Below, one piece after another: positions 37,068 through 45,416 of a stretch of DNA of 64,000 nucleotides (the stretch's first letter is position 1; each line of letters starts with the position of its first letter). The position numbers and the translations under genes were made by a program. The notes under the pieces were generated by a model. That model ran no database searches. It was given only the letters and a program-made list of their open reading frames with translations, and had not been told where the DNA came from. This stretch comes from XYD12-FULL-36-8 sp964613805 (GTDB taxonomy: Bacteria > Bacteroidota > Ignavibacteria > Ignavibacteriales > Ignavibacteriaceae), in assembly GCA_964613805.1 (NCBI GenBank), contig CAZTJF010000016.1, positions 34,693-98,692 of the forward strand, given 5' to 3'.

Positions 37068-40000
37068 ATGATTTGGAAAATTATTATAGTGATTGGAGCA
37101 GCGATTGCAAGCTACTTTATTCCTACTCCGAAGGAACTTCAGAAAGCGTTTACTTCCGGACAGAATTTTTATGCTTCAAGTAATTATGAAAGAGCAATTC
37201 AACAATACGATCTTATTATAAATACTAACAGTGATTTTCTTGACGAAGACAGTGTTAGAGTGGAACTTCTGAGTGGTGAGTATGTGGTGAGTGTTGTGGT
37301 CGCGGCTTATTATCAAAAAGCAAATGCTTTGAAAAATTTAAAACAACGCGATTCGGCAATAAGTATTTTCAGAATAGTTGAAGCAAGACGTGATGAACCT
37401 AAGCTTGCTGCGTTAGCACAATTTCAAATTTATGATCTGTACTACCGTTCATCCGAATTTATTTCTGCAATTACCGAAGCAAGAAAACTTGCCGATAAAT
37501 ATTCGTCTAATAAAAAAGCTGAGACCGCGTTATACGACATTGGTTGGGCATATAAAGAATTAGGTCAGTATGAAGAAAGTAATAATGCTTTTATCGAATT
37601 GATAGATAAATATCCTTCTACAGACTATCTTCCCCGTGCTGTTTATCAATTAGGGCAGAACAACTACGAACAGAAACACTATGATCATGCAATTGAATAT
37701 TGGCGTGAGTTAAATCAAAAATTTAAACCGGAAGCTTTTAAAGATAAAGATTGGGAAAATGTTCAGTTAAAATCTGTAAAAGACAGGCAAATATTTGAAG
37801 CTACAGCAGGACGAGAAACCGATGAGACTGTTCTTGAATTAGTGGCTAAGGCGCAAGTAAAAATTGGTGATTCATATCGTCAAAAAAATCAGTTTTATTC
37901 AGCGATCAGCAATTATAGGAAAGTGGTTACAACTTATACACTGCTCCCTCAATTGATTGAAGCTGCATATGTTAAGATGGCTGATTATACTCTTTCGGAG
38001 AAGGGAATTGATTCAGCCCGATTAGTTTATCAACATGCAATTGACGAGAACTTTGCAAATAAGCAACTTCAAGGTAAAATGCAATTTAAGATTGCTGAGA
38101 TGTATCAAAACAATGATTTATTCACTTTAGCTGCAAGAGAATATGAATTTTATATAAACGGTTATGGTGATATTGCCGATGCAATAAATTTTGGAGTTGA
38201 TAAAGCTCAATACAGCATAGTTGCAATGTATTTTAATGCAAAACAATATTCCAATGCAAACAATTGGGCTGATTCGCTGCTTAGAAAATTCCCTTACAGT
38301 GATGCAATTCCCGGTGCGCTGTTTCTTAAGGGATTGTCTCTGAATTCGTTGGAGAGGTATCCAGAAGCAAGAAGTGTATTCTCAAAAATTATTACAGAGC
38401 ATGCTGGAAGTCCGGATGAAGGTGAAGCTCAAGTTCAGATTGGGTTTTCTTTCTTCAAAGAAAAAAAATATGAAGAATCTCTATCAACTTATCTTGAAGC
38501 ATTAAAAAATTATAGCTACAAGATTGACATCTCAAATGTTTATTTCAATTTGATCAGCACTTACTACGAAATGAATCGTTACGATGAAGCAATCGCTGCC
38601 TTTGATCATGTGAAATTTGGATCGCCATATTACACTGCAGCATTTGGAAAGCTTACAAAAATTTACGGAGCAAGAAGCGAATATGATAAGGGTAAAAAAT
38701 TTCTTGAAGATATTTTAGAGCAAAGTAAAAATGTTGATTCAGTTTATTATGCGATAGATGTTAACTTTGCCTTGGCTGATCTCCACATTTCACAATTGGA
38801 TTATAATGGTGCAATAAATTATCTTAATAAAGTTATATCAGATTCTTTAGCTGACGAATCGAAAAGTATAATAAAGCTTCAAGCGCAATATGCAAGAGGA
38901 TCATTATGGTACCAGCTTGAAAACTTCTCCGAGGCAGTAAAAGATTTTGAATCATTAAGGAGAAATCCTCAATTCGCATTGCGATTTGCTGACAACCAGG
39001 CAAACTTAACTGAAAGATTAGCCCTTGCATATTCTAAAACAAACAAAAAGCAGCAGGCACTTGAGTTAGTAAATCAGTTGATTCAGACTTCGCAAAATGA
39101 AATCGAAAAAGGCAACTACTATTCAATCGTTTCAAAAATATATTTTGAGTCTGGTGAATATAACAAGGCAATTGAGTCAGCGAACAACGTAATCAAACAA
39201 GAAGGAATTTCGGAAGAAACAAAGGTTGCGAGTTATATTACATTATCACAGAGTTATAAGAATTTAGGACAACTTGGTAAATCAGCGGATATACTTCTTG
39301 AAGCGAGTGAGAAGTATCCATCATCGTCTGAAGTTCCTGCAGTGTTATATTCATTAGCTGCACTTTATTTTGATAATCGCGAGTATGAAAAAGCTGGCGA
39401 TATATTTAACAAATTTATCAACCGTTACGCTGATAATCCCAGCATTAAAGAAGCCAAATATTTTAGAGCCCATTCGTACTTTGAAGCTGGTAATTGGCAG
39501 CAGGCTTACAATTATTTCAAGCAATACGCATCTTCCTATCCCGGTGATCCTTTCGCAGCTGAGACACAATATTTTGCATCTGAATCAATGTTCAACGCTA
39601 AGGATTACAATAAAGCAATAAACGAATACCGCATAGTTTACCAAAAATTTCCAAATACAGAATATGCCTCACAAGCTATGTATAATGAGGGCTGGGCTTA
39701 TTATGAGTTGAAGCAGCCTGATAAAATGATTGAGACTTTTAAAAAGCTTGCCTCAAAGTATTCCAACTCTCCTTATGCAGGTGATGGGTTATTTACTATC
39801 GGTGATTATTATTACAACTCAAAGGAATATTTAAAAGCTGCCGAAGCATATAATGAATTGGTTGCCAAATTTCCAAATTATCCTAAAATCGAAGAAGCCA
39901 AAACTCTTGTTTACGATTTATCTCAGATAAATTCCTATCTGGAATATGAGCAAGCGATGAAGTACTTTGATACAAGAAAATATGAAAAAGCGATTGAAGA

Positions 40001-40220
40001 GTTAACTAAATTGTACAATAAATATCCCGATGCGAGCATCTCAGTTGGCTGCCAAGTTAACATTGCTGCTTCGTATGAAATGCTTGAGGAATACCGCAAG
40101 GCAGCCGAATGGTACAATAAAATTATTGAACGATATGCTAACAGTAAGGATGACAACGAGCGAGGTGCATTAAACTTTGCCAGAGAGCATCTCGAATGGA
40201 TAAAAGATAATTACCTGTAA
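37068..40220 (+). CDS. 1050-residue TPR-repeat envelope protein
   Basis: 1050 residues. A hydrophobic N-terminal helix (IWKIIIVIGAAIASYFI) acts as signal or anchor, then almost the whole chain is TPR-type helix pairs: YERAIQQYD, ALYDIGWAYKELGQYEES, ALFLKGLSLNSLERYPEA, AMYNEGWAYYELKQPDKM and so on, well over 15 repeats with periods of 34-37. The repeats with KYP or KFP ends resemble BamD/CpoB-type TPR domains. It probably scaffolds an envelope complex in the periplasm. It lies 44 nt before the ExbB-like gene, suggesting a structural partner for that motor. Partner is inference. Confidence 0.82.
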   Translation: MIWKIIIVIGAAIASYFIPTPKELQKAFTSGQNFYASSNYERAIQQYDLIINTNSDFLDEDSVRVELLSGEYVVSVVVAAYYQKANALKNLKQRDSAISIFRIVEARRDEPKLAALAQFQIYDLYYRSSEFISAITEARKLADKYSSNKKAETALYDIGWAYKELGQYEESNNAFIELIDKYPSTDYLPRAVYQLGQNNYEQKHYDHAIEYWRELNQKFKPEAFKDKDWENVQLKSVKDRQIFEATAGRETDETVLELVAKAQVKIGDSYRQKNQFYSAISNYRKVVTTYTLLPQLIEAAYVKMADYTLSEKGIDSARLVYQHAIDENFANKQLQGKMQFKIAEMYQNNDLFTLAAREYEFYINGYGDIADAINFGVDKAQYSIVAMYFNAKQYSNANNWADSLLRKFPYSDAIPGALFLKGLSLNSLERYPEARSVFSKIITEHAGSPDEGEAQVQIGFSFFKEKKYEESLSTYLEALKNYSYKIDISNVYFNLISTYYEMNRYDEAIAAFDHVKFGSPYYTAAFGKLTKIYGARSEYDKGKKFLEDILEQSKNVDSVYYAIDVNFALADLHISQLDYNGAINYLNKVISDSLADESKSIIKLQAQYARGSLWYQLENFSEAVKDFESLRRNPQFALRFADNQANLTERLALAYSKTNKKQQALELVNQLIQTSQNEIEKGNYYSIVSKIYFESGEYNKAIESANNVIKQEGISEETKVASYITLSQSYKNLGQLGKSADILLEASEKYPSSSEVPAVLYSLAALYFDNREYEKAGDIFNKFINRYADNPSIKEAKYFRAHSYFEAGNWQQAYNYFKQYASSYPGDPFAAETQYFASESMFNAKDYNKAINEYRIVYQKFPNTEYASQAMYNEGWAYYELKQPDKMIETFKKLASKYSNSPYAGDGLFTIGDYYYNSKEYLKAAEAYNELVAKFPNYPKIEEAKTLVYDLSQINSYLEYEQAMKYFDTRKYEKAIEELTKLYNKYPDASISVGCQVNIAASYEMLEEYRKAAEWYNKIIERYANSKDDNERGALNFAREHLEWIKDNYL

Positions 40221-40264
40221 TTTTTTTATATGACTAAAAATTGAAAAATCTGAAGGAGTAAATT

Positions 40265-41158
40265 TTGAATCAAATATTATTACTTGCACAAACTGTAACT
40301 GAAGGAGGCAGCTGGCTTACCGAAAACTGGCTTGTTGATATACTTATGAAAGGCGGTTGGTATATCATGTTTCCTCTATTCTTTTTCTCCATAATCGTCT
40401 TTGGAATTCTTATAGAAAGGTTGTACAAATATTTTTCAATTCCTTCGGATGAAAAAGCATCAAATTTTCTTAATCAAATTGAAGACAACATCAACACTTA
40501 TGGTGATATTGAAAAAGTAATTGAATTCTTAAAATCCGGCAAAGGAATTTTACCTTACATATTCCTAAATGTAATCAAAAGGTATAAATTTTTAGTCGTT
40601 GAAAAACGCCCTATACTCGATATGCGAAATGAACTTCTCGATACAGCCGACGAATCTGGAAGAGAATATTTAGAGGAATTTCTTCCAGTCATTAACACAA
40701 TTTCAAGTGTTGCAACTTTACTTGGACTTTTAGGAACAATCATCGGAATGATAAGTTCTTTTGATGAAATAGCAAAAGGAGGGAAAGGTGATCCCGCTGT
40801 AGTTGCGGGCGGTATTTCAATTGCGCTTTTAACCACAGCCGCAGGTTTAATTGTAGCTATTCCTGCCGTGCTTTCATATAGTTTTTTAAAACGAAGACTA
40901 GAAAAAATTGCTAACAGATTAGAGCCAATCTCTAATCATTTTATTAATTATTTACTTAGAGATCTCGCGCGAATGTCTACTTATAAAGCAATGCTAATCA
41001 CTGCCTATCGCGATGGGGTGCTGAATCCTGAAGAAGAAAAATTCTTAAGGGATAAACGAATCGAGCTAAACATATCCGATGCTGAATATGAAAAACTTTC
41101 TTCAGAACTGAAAAAATCCCATGGAATTAAAGTTGATATAAAATGGGAGAATAAATAA
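40265..41158 (+). CDS. ExbB/TolQ/MotA-family proton channel subunit with C-terminal extension
   Basis: 297 residues from a TTG start (40265) with AAGGAG (40253-40258) 6 nt upstream. Three membrane helices: near residues 25-50, ~145-170 (VATLLGLLGTIIGMISSF) and ~180-205 (GGISIALLTTAAGLIVAIPAV), the classical MotA/TolQ/ExbB pattern. The last ~65 residues are an extra acidic helical domain (AYRDGVLNPEEEKFLRDKRI, then LNISDAEYEKL) that looks like a TerB- or EF-hand-like unit and is not part of ordinary ExbB. Together with the ExbD-like gene 2 nt downstream it should form an inner-membrane proton-driven motor. Confidence 0.88.
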   Translation: MNQILLLAQTVTEGGSWLTENWLVDILMKGGWYIMFPLFFFSIIVFGILIERLYKYFSIPSDEKASNFLNQIEDNINTYGDIEKVIEFLKSGKGILPYIFLNVIKRYKFLVVEKRPILDMRNELLDTADESGREYLEEFLPVINTISSVATLLGLLGTIIGMISSFDEIAKGGKGDPAVVAGGISIALLTTAAGLIVAIPAVLSYSFLKRRLEKIANRLEPISNHFINYLLRDLARMSTYKAMLITAYRDGVLNPEEEKFLRDKRIELNISDAEYEKLSSELKKSHGIKVDIKWENK

Positions 41159-41160
41159 TC

Positions 41161-41577
41161 ATGGCAAAAAAAGGTTCACATATTCATGAATTCTCTATGG
41201 ATATGACTCCTATGATTGATTGCGTTTTTCAGCTTCTTATTTTCTTTATGGTTACAACTGTATTTGCAGTTCAAAGCGGTTTAAAGGTTGATTTACCAAC
41301 ATCATCAACTTCCGATGCTCCGCCTGAAAAGGATTTGAGTATTGTAATCTCAGATAAGGGGGAAATGGATTTGAACGGTTCGCGTGTAACTTTAGATAAT
41401 TTAGAAGAACAGCTTAGACAACAGAAGGATATTTTTGGAAGTAAGGTACTGATCATTAAAGCTGATAAAAAAACAATGCATGGAATTGTTGTTGACGTAA
41501 TGGATGCTGCGAAAGTAGTTGGAATTGAACAACTTGCTATTGCTACTGATGAAGAGGAAAAGAAAACGGATAATTAG
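41161..41577 (+). CDS. ExbD/TolR-family proton channel subunit
   Basis: 138 residues. A short cytoplasmic N-terminus, one membrane helix with the essential Asp20 (SMDMTPMIDCVFQLLIFF), and a periplasmic domain with DLPTSSTSDAPPEKDLSIVI and a C-terminal V.IKADK..MHGIVVDVMDAA typical of ExbD/TolR. Energises a TonB- or TolA-like partner with the proton gradient. The next gene, 4 nt downstream, encodes that partner. Confidence 0.92.
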   Translation: MAKKGSHIHEFSMDMTPMIDCVFQLLIFFMVTTVFAVQSGLKVDLPTSSTSDAPPEKDLSIVISDKGEMDLNGSRVTLDNLEEQLRQQKDIFGSKVLIIKADKKTMHGIVVDVMDAAKVVGIEQLAIATDEEEKKTDN

Positions 41578-41581
41578 TAGA

Positions 41582-42853
41582 ATGTCAGAAAACATTTACA
41601 AAATACCTGGGCATGAATTAACTGCTGTTTTGCAAAGAACATTTGTGTCCGTGCGTAAGCAATTATTAATCTTTTTACTGATTAGTTTAATTATCCATAT
41701 CTCACCGGTTATTCTGAATTTAAAAATTGTTTCTGATGTTGTCGAAAAGAAAAAACCGCCGACAACTGTGAAGTTTATTCAAAGGGCACCGCGTTTACAA
41801 AAGCAGCTTGAATTACAAAAAGCCCCTAAAATAATTGAACGAAGCATGCAGCGCACTATTTCTCAGCAAAGAATGAGTATGATGCCAAGGACTATGACCA
41901 CAGCGGCATCTCATGGGGGGACGGCTTTAGGTTCTTTGGGCAGGCCCGGAGATTTTGTTGATAGATCATTTTCTCCCAGACAGCAGTTTTATGGACCTAA
42001 CATCTCTACAGACATCATCAACACCCGTGCAGGAACTAAAACAGCTGGTTCTCTTAAAGATGAACTAATTGATTATACAAATTTTCAAGATAGATTTTAC
42101 GGCTGGGTAGAACAAGGGGCAAACAAAAAAGATATAACAGGCTATTTAGAATTTTATCAGCTCCAGTATAGAGGCAGTAAACTCGATGAAAATGGTGAAC
42201 CGGGATGGAATGTTGTACCGCAAGCTGCTCCAGCATTGGTTGAATATGCTCAATCAAAAACTAAATTAAGCATTAGATTAAAGGGAAGTATTCGTCTTGA
42301 CAGCAAAGAGCTTATGAATGTCCCAATGATTTATATGATGGGTTCGCAGACAGAACCATTATATACCGATCAAGAAGTTAAAAACTTGGAAAAATATTTG
42401 CGCAATGGCGGCTTTTTATTTATTGATGATGGCTATGCTGCTCGCTGGGCTTCATTTAACATGAAAACCCGTCAAATGATTACAGAAGCATTGGGTTATG
42501 ATGCTGAGTTTGAAAAAATACCAAATAATCATTGGCTGTATCATTGCTGGGAAGATTTCGCTGGTCCACCAGCAGGTGAAGATGAAGTTCGACCAAATCC
42601 TAATCATCCCGTTAAAGAAAGATATCGTTACCTTGAAGGAGTATTTCTAAATGGACGGCTTGCAGTTTTACTTAGTAGTAAAGGATATTGTAAAGCATGG
42701 GGTGCATGGCCAAGAAATCCTCCGAGCACGGGCGGACCATTAGATAATACTCGCCAACTTCAATTTGGGATAAATGTTGTCGTGTTTGCTTGTACTCAAA
42801 AAGGCGGTATTGTGGATAGAAACAAACAAACTGTTGCTTCAGAGCAAAAATAA
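41582..42853 (+). CDS. TonB-like transmembrane protein with periplasmic DUF4159 domain
   Basis: 423 residues from the ATG at 41582; an in-frame ATG at 41519 would overlap the ExbD-like gene by 59 nt. A cytoplasmic N-terminus of ~25 residues precedes one membrane helix (~26-50; LLIFLLISLIIHISPVI), then a basic and Pro-containing linker (VEKKKPPTTVKFIQRAPRLQ) as in TonB proteins. The periplasmic end (~190-415) is a DUF4159 domain, related to glutamine-amidotransferase-like folds: NVPMIYMMGSQTEPLY, LEKYLRNGGFLFIDD, LEGVFLNGRLAVLLS. The usual TonB C-terminal domain is absent. By position it is the effector arm of the ExbB/ExbD motor. Role unknown. Confidence 0.8.
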   Translation: MSENIYKIPGHELTAVLQRTFVSVRKQLLIFLLISLIIHISPVILNLKIVSDVVEKKKPPTTVKFIQRAPRLQKQLELQKAPKIIERSMQRTISQQRMSMMPRTMTTAASHGGTALGSLGRPGDFVDRSFSPRQQFYGPNISTDIINTRAGTKTAGSLKDELIDYTNFQDRFYGWVEQGANKKDITGYLEFYQLQYRGSKLDENGEPGWNVVPQAAPALVEYAQSKTKLSIRLKGSIRLDSKELMNVPMIYMMGSQTEPLYTDQEVKNLEKYLRNGGFLFIDDGYAARWASFNMKTRQMITEALGYDAEFEKIPNNHWLYHCWEDFAGPPAGEDEVRPNPNHPVKERYRYLEGVFLNGRLAVLLSSKGYCKAWGAWPRNPPSTGGPLDNTRQLQFGINVVVFACTQKGGIVDRNKQTVASEQK

Positions 42854-42865
42854 ATTTTAAATTAT

Positions 42866-44341
42866 ATGAAACTAAGATTTTTATTACTTTTCTCAACTTT
42901 ATTTTTAAGCGGCTGTGATTCGGTTTATAGATATATTTTTTTTCCTCCAGAAAGAATTGAGTATACTTTAGTTCCTGATAAGGAAGCTATGGACGCATTG
43001 CAGGATTCAAACTATTTTATTTCGAAAGATGGCATGGTGGTGGGTTATGATGCAAGAAACTGGAAAATAGAATTGCGTTATATGCCTGATTATCAGCTGA
43101 ATACTTTTGAATTTCCCGAAGAATCAAAAGCGGGCTTCTATTCTGGTAATCCTTACACTTATGGGAATTGGATTGATCCTTCACTTGGTTATTCACCTCG
43201 GCGATTTTCAGTTTTAAAAGTTACTATTTACAATTACACAGCATCCAAATTAAATTTTGATCCTGAACTTACAACACTTCAAACTGATCGGGGAGATAAT
43301 TTTAATGCTTATGCCCGCGAGCAAAAAAATGCAAAGTTTGTAAGTATCGAAGAATATTTTAAGAGAAGAAAAGGAACCAGCGGAATTGATGAGGAGGTTT
43401 TTGAAACACGAATGGGAATTGCTCGAAGAACTATGCTTTATTATGGTAAACCAATTTATAAAGGTGACAGCCGTGACGGTCTGGTTGTTTATGATCCGAT
43501 AGTTGAAAAGGTAGAAAAGCTGAAAATCAGTATTCCAAGGTTCATAGTTGGTTATGATGAAAATAACGAACCAAGCGATTTCATTGACCTTAATTTCTTT
43601 TTCAAACAAGTTCCCTTGGATAAGGAAAGTCTGAGAAAATCTGACGTTATTGCCGTTGGGTCTGATACAACCTCAACAAAACCGGGACAATTAACTGGTA
43701 ATTTTAATTTTGCTCAATTAAAATATGTTGATGATGCGCAGGCAAATTTATTCAGCAGGACAAAACTTCCGCAAATAAAAGATATTTGGGATCCCAATCC
43801 TAAAGGTGCCTCAAACTTATTAGATTATATTAAATCAAAAACCAGCTTAAAAGTATCCCTATCCCAAATTACCGCTGATGAACTATCCCAAGGCGATTAC
43901 AATCTTCTTTTAATTACGGGAGTCGGTACAAGTCCTGTTATTGATCAAAGTATTTCCACTTTAGTTGAATTTATAGAAAAGGGTGGATTCTTGGTTTTTG
44001 ATATAAGTACATTCAAGGAGTGGATTGTAAGCTCCGCATCAAGACATTTCCAATCAATTTCAGAGAGACTTAAAGGAAACGTTCAGGTTAAAAATTTAAG
44101 TATAGATCATCCAATTTTTAATACACCAAAAAAATTAGCTGGAATTCCGTCAGGATACGAGTCTGTGAACGGTAATATTGAACCTGCTTTTCAGATGCGA
44201 GGAATTTTCCTGGAGGGCAAGTTAGTTGCACTTGAAACAGGGAAAAGTTATTCAATGCTTTGGAATGATAACGAACAAATTCAAGTATTGGATTTTGGAA
44301 TAAACCTCGCTGCTTATTCATTAAGTAATAAAAAAAAATAA
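42866..44341 (+). CDS. Lipoprotein with DUF4159-like C-terminal domain
   Basis: 491 residues. Lipobox LSGC with lipidated Cys17. The N-terminal half (~20-255) is a beta-rich domain with no family I recognise. The C-terminal half (~275-488) repeats the layout of the preceding protein: FNFAQLKYVDDAQ, a LLDYIKSKTSLKVSL helix-strand, LLLITGVG, LVEFIEKGGFLVFDISTF, and MRGIFLEGKLVALE, matching GVFLNGRLAVL there. The acidic FIDDG of the neighbour is replaced by VFDIS. A membrane-anchored partner of the TonB-like protein is likely. Starts 12 nt after it. Confidence 0.75.
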   Translation: MKLRFLLLFSTLFLSGCDSVYRYIFFPPERIEYTLVPDKEAMDALQDSNYFISKDGMVVGYDARNWKIELRYMPDYQLNTFEFPEESKAGFYSGNPYTYGNWIDPSLGYSPRRFSVLKVTIYNYTASKLNFDPELTTLQTDRGDNFNAYAREQKNAKFVSIEEYFKRRKGTSGIDEEVFETRMGIARRTMLYYGKPIYKGDSRDGLVVYDPIVEKVEKLKISIPRFIVGYDENNEPSDFIDLNFFFKQVPLDKESLRKSDVIAVGSDTTSTKPGQLTGNFNFAQLKYVDDAQANLFSRTKLPQIKDIWDPNPKGASNLLDYIKSKTSLKVSLSQITADELSQGDYNLLLITGVGTSPVIDQSISTLVEFIEKGGFLVFDISTFKEWIVSSASRHFQSISERLKGNVQVKNLSIDHPIFNTPKKLAGIPSGYESVNGNIEPAFQMRGIFLEGKLVALETGKSYSMLWNDNEQIQVLDFGINLAAYSLSNKKK

Positions 44342-44354
44342 TGAGCCGATAGAC

Positions 44355-44972
44355 ATGAAAATATATTTAACAGCATTATCAATTATCCTTTTTTATTTCC
44401 AAAATGGTTTTTGTACTGATATGAATGATAACTTTGAAAAATTGGTTCCTAAGAATCGTTATGAATTGCTTAATGACGTTAAAATTCAAGAAGAACGTGA
44501 TTTTTTTAATGTTGATTTTACTCCAAGAAGAACGCGGGCAGTTATTTTTTCTTCGCTGGTGCCTGGTTCAGGTCAAACTTACCTTGGCAGCCAACTAAAA
44601 GGAATGGGAATTTCTCTTGCATTTTATGGAACCGCACTGGCAGCAATTATCGCTCACAATAATGCATTGGGCAGGGAAGACAGGATTAAGGTTCTAACTC
44701 AGGAATATAATACAAAAGGTAACTACAACGATGCTGAAAAAGTTTGGCAGACAATTCTCGGTGAAAAAGCCGATCGAGATAATGATTATAATAGAAGGTC
44801 ATTCTTTACCTGGACTGCTACAGCGGTTTGGGTTTTTAATATTATTGATGTAATTTTTTTGACAGATGATGAAGGGGAAAATGAATTTTCACTTAACAGT
44901 TCTATTCTTGATTTGAATCTTATAGCTCATAATGATTATAATGGTATTGCACTTAAATTAAATCTTCCATAA
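44355..44972 (+). CDS. DUF5683-like membrane protein, second copy
   Basis: 205 residues. Signal or anchor helix at 1-20, spacer with MNDNFEKLVPKNR, then the membrane core beginning RAVIFSSLVPGSGQTYLG then SQLKGMGISLAFY (~70-95) and a further helix (FFTWTATAVWVFNIIDVIFL). It is related to the product of 20223-20804 by the PGSGQ.Y.G...KG motif. Between the two cores is a charged segment with a TPR-like look (NYNDAEKVWQTILGE). Co-transcribed with the DUF4159 genes (13 nt gap). Function unknown. Confidence 0.7.
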   Translation: MKIYLTALSIILFYFQNGFCTDMNDNFEKLVPKNRYELLNDVKIQEERDFFNVDFTPRRTRAVIFSSLVPGSGQTYLGSQLKGMGISLAFYGTALAAIIAHNNALGREDRIKVLTQEYNTKGNYNDAEKVWQTILGEKADRDNDYNRRSFFTWTATAVWVFNIIDVIFLTDDEGENEFSLNSSILDLNLIAHNDYNGIALKLNLP

Positions 44973-44990
44973 TTTGATTTTAGATTAAAG

Positions 44991-45398
44991 ATGAAAAATA
45001 TTTTTACAACTTTTCTAATTATCCTTACAGGTATTTTATATTTGAATTCGTGTGGTAAAGCTGAAGATATTCTAACTCCAAGCCATTACTCGCGAGTGCC
45101 AAGAGCTGTAAATCTTACAATTAGCTATGATACATCAGCCACGGGTAAATACAGAGTTATTTTGGGTTGGGGTGTTGAAAGCACAAATAATCTTAAGGAT
45201 TTTGAAATTTACAGAAGTGTGAATAACAGCAATTATTTCTTTCTTACTGGCGGAATTACTTCAACAAATTTTATAGACAGTTCATTAGCAAATACCAGCG
45301 ATTACTCGCTTGGTTATTTTGTTAATGGCAGAGGAATTGACCGATTTGTCGGTCAATCTTCGGATACAATTAAAATTACAGTAACTAAAACATTCTAA
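44991..45398 (+). CDS. Small lipoprotein, fibronectin-III-like
   Basis: 135 residues. Lipobox LNSC with lipidated Cys21. The rest (~38-133) is one beta-sandwich with the FnIII pattern VNLTISYD..., VILGWGVES, LKDFEIYRSVN and FIDSSLANTSDYSLGYFV. Probably an outer-membrane-anchored adaptor. It sits 18 nt after the DUF5683-like gene and just before a secreted protein gene with a sorting domain. Function unknown. Confidence 0.7.
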   Translation: MKNIFTTFLIILTGILYLNSCGKAEDILTPSHYSRVPRAVNLTISYDTSATGKYRVILGWGVESTNNLKDFEIYRSVNNSNYFFLTGGITSTNFIDSSLANTSDYSLGYFVNGRGIDRFVGQSSDTIKITVTKTF

Positions 45399-45416
45399 AA
45401 CAAAATGGAGGTACTT

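Noticed and set aside
41519..41581. ATG at 41519 as start of the TonB-like gene
   Set aside because: It overlaps the ExbD-like gene by 59 nt and gives a charged leader; the ATG at 41582 gives a sensible cytoplasmic N-terminus.
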